DNA of 56,028 nt from an uncultured Eubacteriales bacterium (GCA_934479825.1 CAKSOW010000015.1:1-56028), one strand, 5' to 3'; shown: positions 41,504 to 51,500, counted from the stretch's first letter. Made by a program: numbers and translations. The notes: a model not told the origin generated them from the sequence alone.

Positions 41504-43591
41504 TTATACGCGGAAGATAAGATCGGAATAGGTCGGAACCGGCCATACGTCGGACGAAACCTTTTCTTCGGCCGCGTCGATCACATCGCGCATATTCTGC
41601 ATTTCTGCGAAGATAACGTCTCTGTAATAAGCAGCCATTTCAAGCGCTTCGCCGCCCGGTACTTCCGCAAGCTCTTTATCCAGCTTGCTGGACAGGGCAT
41701 ACAGTTTTCCTTGTGCGGCGGACAGTTCTTTGAGTTCGCCCTCTTCCATGGAAACATCGATTCCGTCAACAACGGCGGTCTTTGCGGCAAGAGATGCGGC
41801 AAGGTCGGCGGTATAGGTGCTGAGCGCCGGGAGAATCTGTTTCTTTACCATATCGTTCAAGGTAAGAGCTTCGATATTGATCGTCTTGGAATAGGTTTCG
41901 AGGAGGATTTCGGTTCTCGAAATCATTTCCTTTTCGGTAAAGACGTTATGCGAGGTAAACAGATCAATATTCTTTTTATCGATGAAATGCGGAAGCGCTT
42001 CAACGGTTGTCTTATAGTTCAGAAGTCCGCGTTTTTCGGCTTCGATCGGCCAGCTCTCGGCATAACCGTCGCCATTGAAGATAATGCGTTTATGTTCCTT
42101 AATGGTCTTGCGGATAAGGGTATTGAGCGCCTTGGTGAAATCGTCCGCGCTTTCCAGTTCATCGGCGAACTGTTTCAATTCTTCGGCGACGATGGTGTTT
42201 AACACGATATTCGGACCGGAGATCGACTGGTTCGAGCCGAGCATACGGAATTCAAATTTATTGCCGGTGAAAGCAAACGGGGAAGTACGGTTGCGGTCGG
42301 TCGTATCCTTGGGGAAGTTCGGCAGAACGTGCACGCCGATTTCCATGGTCTGCTTTTCGCCGCCCTTGTAATCCGTGCCTTTTTCGATTGCGTCAAGCAC
42401 TTCTTCCAGCTCTTCGCCGACGAACATGGAAACGATAGCAGGCGGCGCTTCGTTTGCACCGAGGCGATGATCGTTACCGGCGCTTGCGACGGAGATACGC
42501 AAAAGGTCCTGATATTCATCAACCGCTTTGATAACGGCGACCAAGAAGAGAAGGAACTGTGCGTTTTCATAAGGGGTTGTACCGGGATCGAGGAGGTTCT
42601 GACCCTTATCGGTGGAGATCGACCAGTTATTATGTTTACCGCTTCCGTTGACGCCGGCAAACGGTTTTTCATGTAAGAGGCAGACAAGGCCATGGCGTTC
42701 CGCGATCTTTTTCATCATTTCCATGGTGAGCTGGTTATGGTCGCTGGCGATATTGGTTGTGGTAAAGATCGGGGCAAGTTCATGTTGAGCGGGAGCGACT
42801 TCGTTATGCTTGGTTTTGGCATAGACGCCGAGTTTCCAGAGTTCTTCATCGAGTTCTTTCATGAAAGCGGCGACTCTGGGTTTGATAACGCCGAAGTAAT
42901 GGTCCTCCAGTTCCTGACCTTTCGGCGGTTTGGCACCGAAGAGGGTACGGCCGGTAAACATGAGGTCTTCTCTTGCTTCGTAGTATTTTTTATCGATAAG
43001 GAAATATTCCTGTTCGGGGCCGACTGTGGTATTGACGCGTTTAACGGAGGTATTGCCAAAGAGGCGGAGCACGCGGACAGCCTGTTCGCTGATGGCTTCC
43101 ATGGAGCGAAGGAGCGGTGTTTTCTTATCAAGCACTTCGCCGCCGTAGGAGCAGAACGCAGTAGGAATATACAAAGAACCGTCCTTGATGAACGCGTAGG
43201 AAGTCGGGTCCCAAGCGGTATAGCCTCTTGCCTCAAAGGTAGCGCGCAAGCCGCCGGAGGGGAAGCTGGACGCGTCGGGTTCGCCCTTAATGAGTTCCTT
43301 GCCGGAAAACTCCATAATAACTTTTCCGTTTGAGGTGGGGGAGATAAAGCTGTCATGTTTCTCGGCGGTGATACCCGTCATCGGCTGGAACCAATGGGTA
43401 TAGTGTGTTGCGCCGTGTTCCACTGCCCAATCTTTCATGGCATTGGCAACCACATTGGCAACATTGATATCAAGGTCGGTTCCGCGGTCAATGGTTTTAC
43501 GCAAGGACTTATACACGTCCTTAGGGAGCTTTTCTCTCATAACGTCGTCGTTAAAGACGAGGCTTCCAAACATTTCCGGCACGCTGCTCAT
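41504..43591 (-). CDS. glnN: Glutamine synthetase type III
   Basis: 695 aa, the normal GSIII length. Ligates ammonia to glutamate with ATP. Visible GSIII segments: MEFSGKELIKGEPDASSFPSGGLRATFEARGYTAWDPTS, FCSYGGEVLDKKTPLLRSMEA, KHNEVAPAQHELAPIFTTTN (GS motif), GVNGSGKHNNWSI, NLLDPGTTPYENAQFLLFLVAVI and MLGSNQSISGPN. Transcribed from TTGACA-N17-TATTAT with a terminator-like hairpin in the leader. Next to an Amt-PII gene, it completes an ammonium uptake and assimilation unit. Confidence 0.97.
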   Translation of the reverse strand: MSSVPEMFGSLVFNDDVMREKLPKDVYKSLRKTIDRGTDLDINVANVVANAMKDWAVEHGATHYTHWFQPMTGITAEKHDSFISPTSNGKVIMEFSGKELIKGEPDASSFPSGGLRATFEARGYTAWDPTSYAFIKDGSLYIPTAFCSYGGEVLDKKTPLLRSMEAISEQAVRVLRLFGNTSVKRVNTTVGPEQEYFLIDKKYYEAREDLMFTGRTLFGAKPPKGQELEDHYFGVIKPRVAAFMKELDEELWKLGVYAKTKHNEVAPAQHELAPIFTTTNIASDHNQLTMEMMKKIAERHGLVCLLHEKPFAGVNGSGKHNNWSISTDKGQNLLDPGTTPYENAQFLLFLVAVIKAVDEYQDLLRISVASAGNDHRLGANEAPPAIVSMFVGEELEEVLDAIEKGTDYKGGEKQTMEIGVHVLPNFPKDTTDRNRTSPFAFTGNKFEFRMLGSNQSISGPNIVLNTIVAEELKQFADELESADDFTKALNTLIRKTIKEHKRIIFNGDGYAESWPIEAEKRGLLNYKTTVEALPHFIDKKNIDLFTSHNVFTEKEMISRTEILLETYSKTINIEALTLNDMVKKQILPALSTYTADLAASLAAKTAVVDGIDVSMEEGELKELSAAQGKLYALSSKLDKELAEVPGGEALEMAAYYRDVIFAEMQNMRDVIDAAEEKVSSDVWPVPTYSDLIFRV

Positions 43592-43651
43592 AGTGATTCA
43601 TTTCCTTTCATTTTGTAATAATAAAAACAAGTTTTGCAAATATAAAGAAAA

Positions 43652-43680
43652 ATGCCACAGATAGATTGTATCTGCGGCAT
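43652..43680 (-). promoter_or_regulatory. Terminator-like attenuator in the glnN leader
   Basis: A 12-bp stem (ATGCCGCAGATA / TATCTGTGGCAT on the minus strand, one mismatch) is followed by U-rich sequence and lies about 60 bases upstream of the glnN ATG, inside the transcript starting from the promoter at 43700-43728. It looks like an attenuator controlling glnN. I could not assign a riboswitch class; the loop does not fit the ANTAR target (AnnnGn). Confidence 0.55.
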
Positions 43681-43699
43681 CTTTGCTCTGCATGGGTAA

Positions 43700-43728
43700 A
43701 TAATACACTAAGAGAGGGGATTTGTCAA
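43700..43728 (-). promoter_or_regulatory. glnN promoter
   Basis: Minus strand TTGACA (43723-43728), 17 bp, TATTAT (43700-43705). The predicted leader of about 90-100 nt holds the attenuator hairpin. Confidence 0.75.
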
Positions 43729-43844
43729 GGGGGTATAGCGGATTTTTTTGCAAAAGCGGCAAAATACGGCGCAATACCAAAAAGTTGCCCAAAAATATCC
43801 GGCGATTTTTGTCTATTTTGCCGGCATGGCTTTCATGGGCGGCT

Positions 43845-45065
43845 ATGCCGCCCACCGATTCTCACGCGAAGCGTGAGTTTGCCGCCCTGAAAGGGCGGCA
43901 GGGGTCGTTGTTACTTTTAGGAAAAGTAACAAAAGGGGCAGTTTGGGAGGGCTTTTCTTTTCCGGAAAAGCCCGGAAAGAGGCTCTTAGGGGAACTTTTC
44001 TTTGTCGGAAAAGTTTTCCTAAGAGACGTTTTTAATGTTACTTTTTGCGGCGTGCAAAAAGTAACCAAAAACACGCCGAGGGCGGCGAAGCGCCGTTGCA
44101 AAATAGCGGCCCTCTGGACTCCCGGGGTGCGGTTCAAAGCTCTACACAGGCATGCTTTTATAGAAATTGAAGTGGTTCGTGTCTAAAATAGCTTTCATGC
44201 TTTGAACCGGTGCGAGACGCGTACTTTACTGCGCAAGGATTCACGATTTTTTATAAAAAGGCAGGCTTTGATTTGGGTAGACAGTAGGTTATGTGTTTCA
44301 GGGAATGGGAAAGTTTGGTGGGAAGTTATTTTTATGGCAACAGAGTACAACTTTGCAGAAAAGAGAGAGTTTGGGGAGAATTTGTGTTTTTACAGACAAA
44401 AAATAGTTTTTTAGCAAAATGAAAAGTTCCAAAAGAGAATGTAAAATTCCAATTTTCTGCACACGAAAATATTTTGGATAAATCTCAAAGTTTGTATCAG
44501 CTCACATCACTTTTGGTGTCATGCCAAACCATAGCTTTGCACAAAACTTACCACATCCCACACTGGTTTCCCTTTTCTACCGCACCCAACATAACGTGCA
44601 GTTCCCCTTATAAACGATTGCTTGCGGCGTCAAGCCCCCACTGCAACTTCAATTTTCCACAAAACCCGATTCTGCGTTTAATCCGAAATTGCCCTTTCGC
44701 ACCGGTTCAAAACATGGCCGTGCGTGTTTGCGGCACTAATAGACTTTCGCAAAAAATCTTAATGCGCTCAACATTTCAAATTTTGCTTAAAAAACCACCG
44801 CACGGGTTTTGAACCGCACCCCGGGAGTCCAGAGGTCAGCAGACCTCTGGGGTACTTTTTGGTTACTTTTTCGTACAAGCGAAAAAGTAACATAAAAACC
44901 GTCCCTTATATGCTTTTCGTGAAACGAAAAGCACTCTTTCCGGGCTTTTCCGGAAAACAAAGGCAATCCCCAAGTGCCTCTTTGGCTACTTTTGCAAAAG
45001 TAACATGACTCCCTAGCCGCCCCTCACGGGGCGGCAAACTCACGCTTTCGCGTGAGAATATGTAG
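43845..45065. repeat. Composite palindromic repeat, copy 3
   Basis: Between glnN and rnfB. Left cluster from about 43845 (GGCGGCTATGCCGCC, CTCACGC/GCGTGAG, GCCCTGAAAGGGC and GTTACTTTTNG/CNAAAAGTAAC stems). Left arm 44130-44209 type A; right arm 44703-44816 type C (interior GTGCG/CGCAC region). The core 44210-44702 is longer than in copies 1-2 and includes CATCACTTTTGGTGTCATGCC (near 44505), absent there. Right cluster 44817-45065. No convincing gene. Confidence 0.85.
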
Positions 45066-45097
45066 GCTTTTTTATATTTTCCCGAAAATATAAAAAA

Positions 45098-45128
45098 GCC
45101 GCACGGTACGTGCCTCGTGCCGTGCGGC
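45098..45128 (-). terminator. Terminator of the rnf operon
   Basis: GCCGCACGG / CCGTGCGGC with a 13-nt loop 14 bp past rnfB, followed on the minus strand by six U's. An A/T stem (45068-45096) adjoins it. Confidence 0.85.
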
Positions 45129-45141
45129 GTAAAAATAGCTT

Positions 45142-45936
45142 TTATTCCGTGCCTCGCCAGATGATCTTGCGCGGACATGCCTCCGCACAAGCCCCGCAGG
45201 ACGTGCATTTTTCATAATCGATCTTGGCAACAAAATCCGTTACCGCTATCGCTCCGACCGGACATTTCTTCTCGCAAAGCTTACAGCCGATACAGCCCAC
45301 TTCACAATACGACTTTGTCACAGGTCCTTTATCCGTACTGCAACAGCCAACCCAATATTTTGCGTCATACGGGATCAGCCGGATCAAATGTTTCGGACAA
45401 GCCGCCACACAGGCGCCGCATGCTTTACATTTATCATAATCCACCGCCGCAACGCCGTTAATGATCCGAATCGCGTCAAATTTGCAGGAAGCCGCACACG
45501 TGCCAAGCCCGATGCATCCGTTCGGACACAGCTTATCGCCGCCGGCAAGTTTATTGGCCGCCGCACAATCCGCAATTCCTTTATATATGTACTTCTTTTT
45601 CGCCAGATCATGCGTACCGGAACACATGACCTGTGCGCGGTACCGCTCGCCCATTTCGGCTTTGACGCCCATGACTTCGCCGATTTTTTCTAAATTCTCC
45701 GCTGTCACCGAATTGCACGCATTGACCGGCGCTTTTCCGGCAACAATCGCCTCCGCTAACGCCGCACAGCCCGAATAGCCGCAGCCGCCGCAGTTGGCAC
45801 CCGGCAAAAGCTCGGTAATCTTTTCGACGCGTTCATCGGTGGAAACGGCGAAAACTTTGCTGGCTACGGCAAGTATCACGCCTAAAATTCCGCTCATGAC
45901 CGCAAAACAGATAAGCGCAATCAGAATGTTATTCAT
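45142..45936 (-). CDS. rnfB: Rnf electron transport complex subunit B
   Basis: 264 aa. N-terminal membrane helix (ILIALICFAVMSGILGVILAVAS), then the RnfB iron-sulfur motif LLPGANCGGCGYSGCAALAEAI, and three ferredoxin-type 4Fe-4S motifs (CKACGACVAACPKHL, CIGCKLCEKKCPVGAI, CTSCGACAEACPRKII). Last gene of rnfCDGEAB. Links ferredoxin to the membrane complex that pumps Na+ or H+. Confidence 0.95.
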   Translation of the reverse strand: MNNILIALICFAVMSGILGVILAVASKVFAVSTDERVEKITELLPGANCGGCGYSGCAALAEAIVAGKAPVNACNSVTAENLEKIGEVMGVKAEMGERYRAQVMCSGTHDLAKKKYIYKGIADCAAANKLAGGDKLCPNGCIGLGTCAASCKFDAIRIINGVAAVDYDKCKACGACVAACPKHLIRLIPYDAKYWVGCCSTDKGPVTKSYCEVGCIGCKLCEKKCPVGAIAVTDFVAKIDYEKCTSCGACAEACPRKIIWRGTE

Positions 45937-45970
45937 CGCTTTTCTCCTCTCTTATCCATCCGATTCATTT

Positions 45971-46561
45971 TCAAAACGGCAGCTTGATACTGGTAAACCC
46001 CGAAAAGGCCATGGCAATGAGTCCTGCCGTTACCAACGCAATCGGCGTACCTTTGAAACAGATCGGCGTTTCGGCAAGAGCAACTCTCTCGCGGACAAAC
46101 GAAAAAATCACAATTGCCATCGTAAAGCCGAGAGCCGAGCCGAAGCTGAACACCACAGCCGGAACAAACGAATACTCGTTTTGTATGCACAAAAGCGCCG
46201 AACCTAAGATAGCACAGTTGGTCGTGATGAGCGGCAGATAGATACCGAGCGCCGCATAGAGCGACGGCACGGCTTTGCGAAGAAACATTTCCAACAGCTG
46301 CACAAGCGATGCGATAATTAAAATAAACGCAATCGTTTTTAAGTATTCAAGCTCTGCCGGGACAAGAACAAAGTGATACACACACCATGTCACTGCCGTT
46401 GAAACCGTCATGACAAACGTTACGGCAAGTCCCATGCCCACAGCGGTCGAAGTTTTTCCGGAAAGTCCCAAAAACGGACAGATTCCCAAGAAACGCGAGA
46501 AAATGTAGTTGTTTATGAGAATTGAGGAAATCAGTAATCCCAAAATGGCTGTAAACGACAT
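45971..46561 (-). CDS. rnfA: Rnf electron transport complex subunit A
   Basis: 196 aa, six hydrophobic segments. Motifs LINNYIFSRFLGICPFLGLSGK and YLPLITTNCAILGSALL are typical of RnfA, a paralogue of RnfE. Its start overlaps the rnfE stop region by one base (46561). Confidence 0.95.
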   Translation of the reverse strand: MSFTAILGLLISSILINNYIFSRFLGICPFLGLSGKTSTAVGMGLAVTFVMTVSTAVTWCVYHFVLVPAELEYLKTIAFILIIASLVQLLEMFLRKAVPSLYAALGIYLPLITTNCAILGSALLCIQNEYSFVPAVVFSFGSALGFTMAIVIFSFVRERVALAETPICFKGTPIALVTAGLIAMAFSGFTSIKLPF

Positions 46562-47190
46562 TATTTATCCGCTCCTTTCCGTTTGGCCGCAAAGGTCTTG
46601 ATAGCCGTTACGGCGGCAATGAGCGTTCCAAGCGTGATAAAGGCGCCGGCCGGCTGGGTGAAGAAACTGATGCCCGGATAAGCTTCCGGCGTAATTTTCA
46701 CGTCCCACAGCGTTCCGTTGCCGATGAATTCGCGGATACCGCCCAAAAGCCCTAAGGCAAACGTAAAGCCAAGCCCCATGAATAAGCCGTCTAACATAGA
46801 ATCGATCGGCGGATTTTTGGAAGCATACGCTTCGGCGCGCGCCAAAATAATGCAGTTGACGACAATTAACGGGATAAATAAGCCAAGCGACGCGTCAAGA
46901 GCCGGAACATAAGCTTTAATCAACAGTTCAATCGCCGTCACAAAGCCGGAAATGATGACAATGTACGCCGCAATACGCACCTGTTTGGGAATGAATTTGC
47001 GCAACAGCGAGATAAGCAGATTCGACAGCACAAGTACCGCCGCTGCCGAAAGCCCCATACCCACGCCGTTTTTCATAGACGTTGTAGTTGCAAGCGTCGG
47101 ACAGGTGCCGAGCAATTGCACCAAGATCGGGTTTTGGTCGAACAAGCCCTCAAAGAACCGTGCTTTGAGAGTCGGTTTTTCGTTTTTCAT
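46561..47190 (-). CDS. rnfE: Rnf electron transport complex subunit E
   Basis: 209 aa, integral membrane. FFEGLFDQNPILVQLLGTCPTLATTTSMKNGVGMGL and LFIPLIVVNCIILARAEAYAS are RnfE signatures. Overlaps rnfG by 4 bp and rnfA by one. Confidence 0.95.
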   Translation of the reverse strand: MKNEKPTLKARFFEGLFDQNPILVQLLGTCPTLATTTSMKNGVGMGLSAAAVLVLSNLLISLLRKFIPKQVRIAAYIVIISGFVTAIELLIKAYVPALDASLGLFIPLIVVNCIILARAEAYASKNPPIDSMLDGLFMGLGFTFALGLLGGIREFIGNGTLWDVKITPEAYPGISFFTQPAGAFITLGTLIAAVTAIKTFAAKRKGADK

Positions 47191-47888
47191 TTGCGTTCCT
47201 CCTCTGCCACGGCATTTTCTTTCGCTCCGGTTTCACCGGCAAGAACAGCAACCTGTTTCAACGCCGTATCCACTGCCTTTGTGACCGGTTCACTGGTACG
47301 CGTAGCGCCGGCGATCACAAGATCGGAAAGCGTTGCCGCGTCCTCCGAAAAACCGGCTGTCAAATGGTCAAACTGATTGAGGAAATCGCTTTTAGTCACT
47401 TTATCGCCGATTCCCTTGGTTTCGGACAGGGAAATAATCTGCACAGCCTTGACCGAAAGATTGGAATTTACCGCAACAAGCATATCGACGTTATCCTTAA
47501 AGCCCATCGGGGAAACCTCCACGGCATAGCCAAACAGGTTTCCGTCCTTTTGGATTTCATAGACGGCTGTAACATCGGAAAGCGTTTCTTCGGGTGTTAT
47601 GTCTTCGCAAACACCAATCTGTTCGGCATTTGCGTCCAGAATATCATAGCCAAGCGGTACAACGGCAAAATGCAGGCCGTCGCTTTCATAGATAGCCGAC
47701 AGAGCTTCGGCGGTGTTTTCACGGGCATTAAGCGCGATCTTGTCTTTGGTGATAGCGTTCACGCCTGCCACAAGAAGAGCCACAAGTGCGCAGATAACCA
47801 AAAGTCTTAACGCGATATTGGCCACATAGCCGGCTGTTCCGGTCGTTTTTGCGGCTTTTTCCGCTTTGATTTCATTTTTTTGCGGCAT
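47187..47888 (-). CDS. rnfG: Rnf electron transport complex subunit G
   Basis: 233 aa. An N-terminal transmembrane helix (VANIALRLLVICALVALLVAGVN), then the FMN-binding domain with SETKGIGDKV and the flavinylation motif AGATRTSEPVTKAV where Thr carries covalent FMN in characterised RnfG proteins. Overlaps rnfD by 17 bp. Confidence 0.93.
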   Translation of the reverse strand: MPQKNEIKAEKAAKTTGTAGYVANIALRLLVICALVALLVAGVNAITKDKIALNARENTAEALSAIYESDGLHFAVVPLGYDILDANAEQIGVCEDITPEETLSDVTAVYEIQKDGNLFGYAVEVSPMGFKDNVDMLVAVNSNLSVKAVQIISLSETKGIGDKVTKSDFLNQFDHLTAGFSEDAATLSDLVIAGATRTSEPVTKAVDTALKQVAVLAGETGAKENAVAEEERK

Positions 47889-48852
47889 TCGTTTTCCCTC
47901 CTCCGAAACGCACCGGCATGGTGAGTTTATCTAATGCAAGTGTAAACAGGTTCATGACCAGAATAGCAAACGACACGCCCTCCGGATAACCAAACGACCG
48001 GATAAATACGGTAATAAGACCGCAACCGACGCCATAGATCAGCCGGCCTTTCGGCGTGACAGGGCTTGTCACATAGTCGGTCGCCATAAAGAACGCGCCG
48101 AGCATCAGTCCGCCCGAACACAATTCATACAACATAAACTGTGTGCCGCTCATAGAGCCTTGCGGGAACAGGAAAGTGAGCAAAGCAACCGTTCCGATGA
48201 AAGACACCGGAATATGCCAGGTAATGACGCGGCGCAAAAGCAAATAGATGCCACCGAGCAACAGCATCGTCACCGACACTTCTCCCAGACAGCCCGGCAT
48301 TTCGCCCAAAAACATGTCCAACAAGCTTACATCCGGCACCTCGCCTTTTTGCAGCAAAGCAAGCGGCGTTGCGCTTGCCACTGCGTCCACCGACGCATGC
48401 GGTGCGTCAAAATGCGACATTTCGCCGGAAAAAGACAAGAACAGAAAGACGCGTGCCGCAAGAGCCGGGTTCACGACGTTTTTACCGATACCGCCGTACA
48501 GTTGCTTGACGATCACTATGGCAAAAAACGCTCCAACCACCACCATCCAGAACGGAATCGTGGAAGGCAGGCAGAAAGCAAGAAGAATTCCCGTCACGAC
48601 AGCGGACAGATCGCCGATCGAATCGGGTTTATGCGTCAGTTTCCGGTATAAGAATTCAAAAACCACGCACGAGCAGACGCTCACAAGCGTCACGCCGAGT
48701 GCACGGAATCCGAACACATACACGCTCCACGCAAGCGCCGGAATCAAGGCAATTATGACATCCAACATCAAAAACGTCGTCGTCACCGGGCTATGTACAT
48801 GCGGAGAAGCGCTCATTTTGAGAAATTTTCTGTTTTGTATATCGTTCGTCAA
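47872..48852 (-). CDS. rnfD: Rnf electron transport complex subunit D
   Basis: 326 aa. Starts at TTG 48852 with AAGGGGG eight bases upstream; an internal ATG at residue 13 is an alternative. Membrane protein with MSASPHVHSPVTTTFLMLDVIIALIPAL and the flavinylation motif SATPLALL, plus the Na+/quinone-reductase-like ATDYVTSPVTPKGRLIYGVGCG. 14 bp after rnfC. Confidence 0.94.
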   Translation of the reverse strand: MTNDIQNRKFLKMSASPHVHSPVTTTFLMLDVIIALIPALAWSVYVFGFRALGVTLVSVCSCVVFEFLYRKLTHKPDSIGDLSAVVTGILLAFCLPSTIPFWMVVVGAFFAIVIVKQLYGGIGKNVVNPALAARVFLFLSFSGEMSHFDAPHASVDAVASATPLALLQKGEVPDVSLLDMFLGEMPGCLGEVSVTMLLLGGIYLLLRRVITWHIPVSFIGTVALLTFLFPQGSMSGTQFMLYELCSGGLMLGAFFMATDYVTSPVTPKGRLIYGVGCGLITVFIRSFGYPEGVSFAILVMNLFTLALDKLTMPVRFGGGKTNAAKK

Positions 48853-48866
48853 AGCGGTTCGCCCCC

Positions 48867-50213
48867 TTACATCTTTTCAGCGGCAGAGGCCGCCATTTTC
48901 TTGCGCATAGCCTGAATTTTGGCCTTTTTATTGCGGATATGCTGAACGATCGGCACGCGCGCCGGGCAGGTATAGGTACAGCAGCCGCATTCCACGCAAG
49001 AAAGGATATTGAATTTCTCGCACATTTCATCGTTATCCGCTTTGGAAAAGGCTGCCAAATAATTCGGCATGAGGTGCATGGGACAGACAGCAACGCACTT
49101 GCCGCAATGGATACAGGCCGCGCTTGCCGCTTTATCGGTTTCCTTTTCCTCCGAAAGGACGAGGATCGCCGAGGTATTTTTCATGATAACGGCGTTGAAA
49201 TCCCATTGTGCGGTGCCCATCATCGGACCGCCGCTTATAACGCGCGCGATATTTTCTTTCACGCCGCCGCAGAAAGCGAATACCTCCTCATACGAAGTAC
49301 CGAGCGGCACACGGATGTTTTTCGGCTCGGCAATCGCGTCGCCGTCCACCGTCACCACACGCTTGACAAGCGGCATACCGGTGGTAAACGCGTCATAGAC
49401 GGCAGCGGAGGTTTCGGCGTTGAAAATGACACAGCCCACATCGGCCGGCAGTTTTCCGGCGGCAAGCTCTGTGCCGGTGAGCGCATAGATGAGCTGACGT
49501 TCGTCGCCTTGGGGATATTTGGTTTTCAAGACCTCGACCGTAAAACGGCTGTCGCCGCCAATGGCTTTCTGCAAGCTTTCGGCCGCGTCTTTTTTATTAT
49601 CCTCGATTGCAAAAACGGCATGGTCTAAGTTAAGAGCCTTTAAAAGGATCTTAGCGCCGCCGATAATGCGATCCGGTTCTTCTAACATAAGCCGGTGGTT
49701 TGCAGTGATATACGGTTCGCATTCGGCGCAGTTGATAATGACGTTATGGGCTTTGCCGATAGCAGATTGGACTTTGGCATAAGTCGGGAACGCCGCGCCG
49801 CCCATACCGGCAATACCGGCGTTTTTGATGATTTCGATGATCTGTTCGGTGGAAGCGCTTTCGAGGGGTGTGGGACATGGCCGGATATCCGGATGAAGTT
49901 CGTTTTTAAAGTCGTTTTCGATGATGATATGGGCGGTTTTGCCGTAGCCGGTGTAGGAGGGGCGCATTTCGATATCCTTTACGGTTCCCGAAACGCTTGC
50001 GTGAACCGGGCAGGAAAGTCCGCTGTCAAAGCGGCCGATCACTTCGCCGAGGTACACATGATCGCCCTTTTTCACAAGCGCCGACGCCGGTGCGCCGATA
50101 TGCTGCTGCATAGGGATCGACACGATGGCAGGGGCGGGAAATTCCGTAATAGGAGAATTTCGCGTATGCTTGGAATCCGGGACATGGATACCGCCTTTAA
50201 AGGTTTTTGCCAT
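48867..50213 (-). CDS. rnfC: Rnf electron transport complex subunit C
   Basis: 448 aa from ATG 50213; a TTG-started extension to 50255 has no RBS and adds a non-family leader, whereas MAKTFKGGIHVPDSKHTRNSPI matches RnfC. NADH/FMN-binding core: GMGGAAFPTYAKVQ and NCAECEPYITANHRLM, then two 4Fe-4S motifs CIHCGKCVAVCPMHL and CVECGCCTYTCPARV. First gene of the operon; a TATAAT (50264-50269) lies 50 bp upstream. Confidence 0.94.
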   Translation of the reverse strand: MAKTFKGGIHVPDSKHTRNSPITEFPAPAIVSIPMQQHIGAPASALVKKGDHVYLGEVIGRFDSGLSCPVHASVSGTVKDIEMRPSYTGYGKTAHIIIENDFKNELHPDIRPCPTPLESASTEQIIEIIKNAGIAGMGGAAFPTYAKVQSAIGKAHNVIINCAECEPYITANHRLMLEEPDRIIGGAKILLKALNLDHAVFAIEDNKKDAAESLQKAIGGDSRFTVEVLKTKYPQGDERQLIYALTGTELAAGKLPADVGCVIFNAETSAAVYDAFTTGMPLVKRVVTVDGDAIAEPKNIRVPLGTSYEEVFAFCGGVKENIARVISGGPMMGTAQWDFNAVIMKNTSAILVLSEEKETDKAASAACIHCGKCVAVCPMHLMPNYLAAFSKADNDEMCEKFNILSCVECGCCTYTCPARVPIVQHIRNKKAKIQAMRKKMAASAAEKM

Positions 50214-50247
50214 AGCCTTTTTACCGAGTCCTTTCGTCTTTCTGTAA

Positions 50248-50314
50248 GCCGACAAGTCGGCTGATTATAATTTATGTTATTTTATCACAAACGCATGCGG
50301 AATTCAAGCGTTTA
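50248..50314 (-). promoter_or_regulatory. rnfC promoter region with two dyads
   Basis: -10 TATAAT at 50264-50269 (minus strand); no strong -35. A GCCGAC-AA-GTCGGC dyad lies just downstream (50248-50261) and a CAAACGC/GCGTTTG dyad upstream (about 50288-50314). Possible regulatory sites; the regulator is unknown. Confidence 0.4.
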
Positions 50315-50344
50315 GAGGAAAAATTTGTTTTTTTATGGGATAGG

Positions 50345-51500
50345 GTGGGTTTTCTTTTCCGGAAAAGTAAGCAAAAGGGGCGGCCTTTCTTTTCCGGAAT
50401 GCTCGGAAAGGGGCTCTTAGGGAAATTTTCCTTTTTCAGAAAATTTCCCTAAGGGACGATATACGTACTTTTCGCTTATACGAAAAGTACCAAAAGTACA
50501 CCAGAGGGCTGCGACCCTCTGGACTCCCGGGGTGCGGTTCAAAACCCGTGCGGTGGAATTTTAGGTAAAGTTCGAAGGGGTCAGCGCATTATGATTTTTT
50601 GCGAAAGTTTATTAGTGCCGCAAAACGCACGGCCATGTTTTGAACCGGTGCGAAAGGGGAGCTATGGTATAGACGCAGAATCAGATTTTGCGGAAAATCG
50701 AAGTTGCGGCGAGGGCTTGCCGCCGCAAGCACTTGGTTAAAAGGAAAACTGCACGTTATATGGAGTGCAGTGGAAAAGGGAAATTGGTGTGGGCAGGGGG
50801 AAAGTTAAGAGCAAGTTCGGTGGTGTGTGCTTGACGCCGCAAGCAGTCGATGAAAAGGGAGACTGTACGTTATCTTTGTTGCGGTGGAAAAGGAAAACCG
50901 GTGTGAGCTGGGGGAAAGTTGGAACAAAAATAGGCTTAGCTTTACACAAAAGTGATGTGAGCCGGTGAAGATTTTGAGATTTGTCCAAAATATTTTTGAG
51001 TGCAAAAACTGGAATTTTACTCTCTCACAAAACCTTTCTTTTTCTCAAAGATAGCTTACTGTTCGCGAAAAAAACACCTTCCACCAAACTCTCCCATTCC
51101 CTGAAACACATAACCTACTGTCCACCCAAATCAAAGCCAGCCTTTTTATAAACACCTACAAATCCTTACGCAGTAAAGTATCCGTCTCGTACCGGTTCAA
51201 AGCCTAAAAGCTGTTTTAGACACGAACTGCTTCAATCACTACCAAAAGCATGCCTTTATAGAGCTTTGAACCGTTCCCCGGGAGTCCAGAGGGTCGCAAC
51301 CCTCGGTCTGTTTTTGGTTACTTTTCGCAGAGGCGAAAAGTAACAGAAAAACGTCCTTTCGGTTCTTTTTGCTAAAAGCAAAAAGAACGTAAAAAACGTT
51401 CTCTTTTATTGCTTTTCGAGAACCGAAAAGCACTCTTTCCGGACTTCTCCGGAAAAGCAAAAACCGCCCGAGGGATTGAATTCACAATCCCTCGGGCGAT
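50345..51500. repeat. Composite palindromic repeat, copy 4
   Basis: Between rnfC and the GH99-like gene. Left cluster includes the perfect CTTAGGGAAATTTTC / GAAAATTTCCCTAAG stem. Left arm 50535-50647 type C, right arm 51193-51273 type A. The core is inverted relative to copies 1-3: the GGTTATGTGTTTCAGGG module now reads as its reverse complement (near 51095-51120), and the Q module occurs twice (near 50720 and 50830). A terminator-like stem CGCCCGAGGGATT / AATCCCTCGGGCG (51465-51498) may end the GH99-like transcript. Hairpins CCCTTTTC/GAAAAGGG and CCAAGGG/CCCTTGG fill 51520-51571. Confidence 0.85.

Noticed and set aside
43592..43728. ANTAR-type dual hairpin upstream of glnN
   Set aside because: Only one good hairpin is present and the loop does not match AnnnGn.
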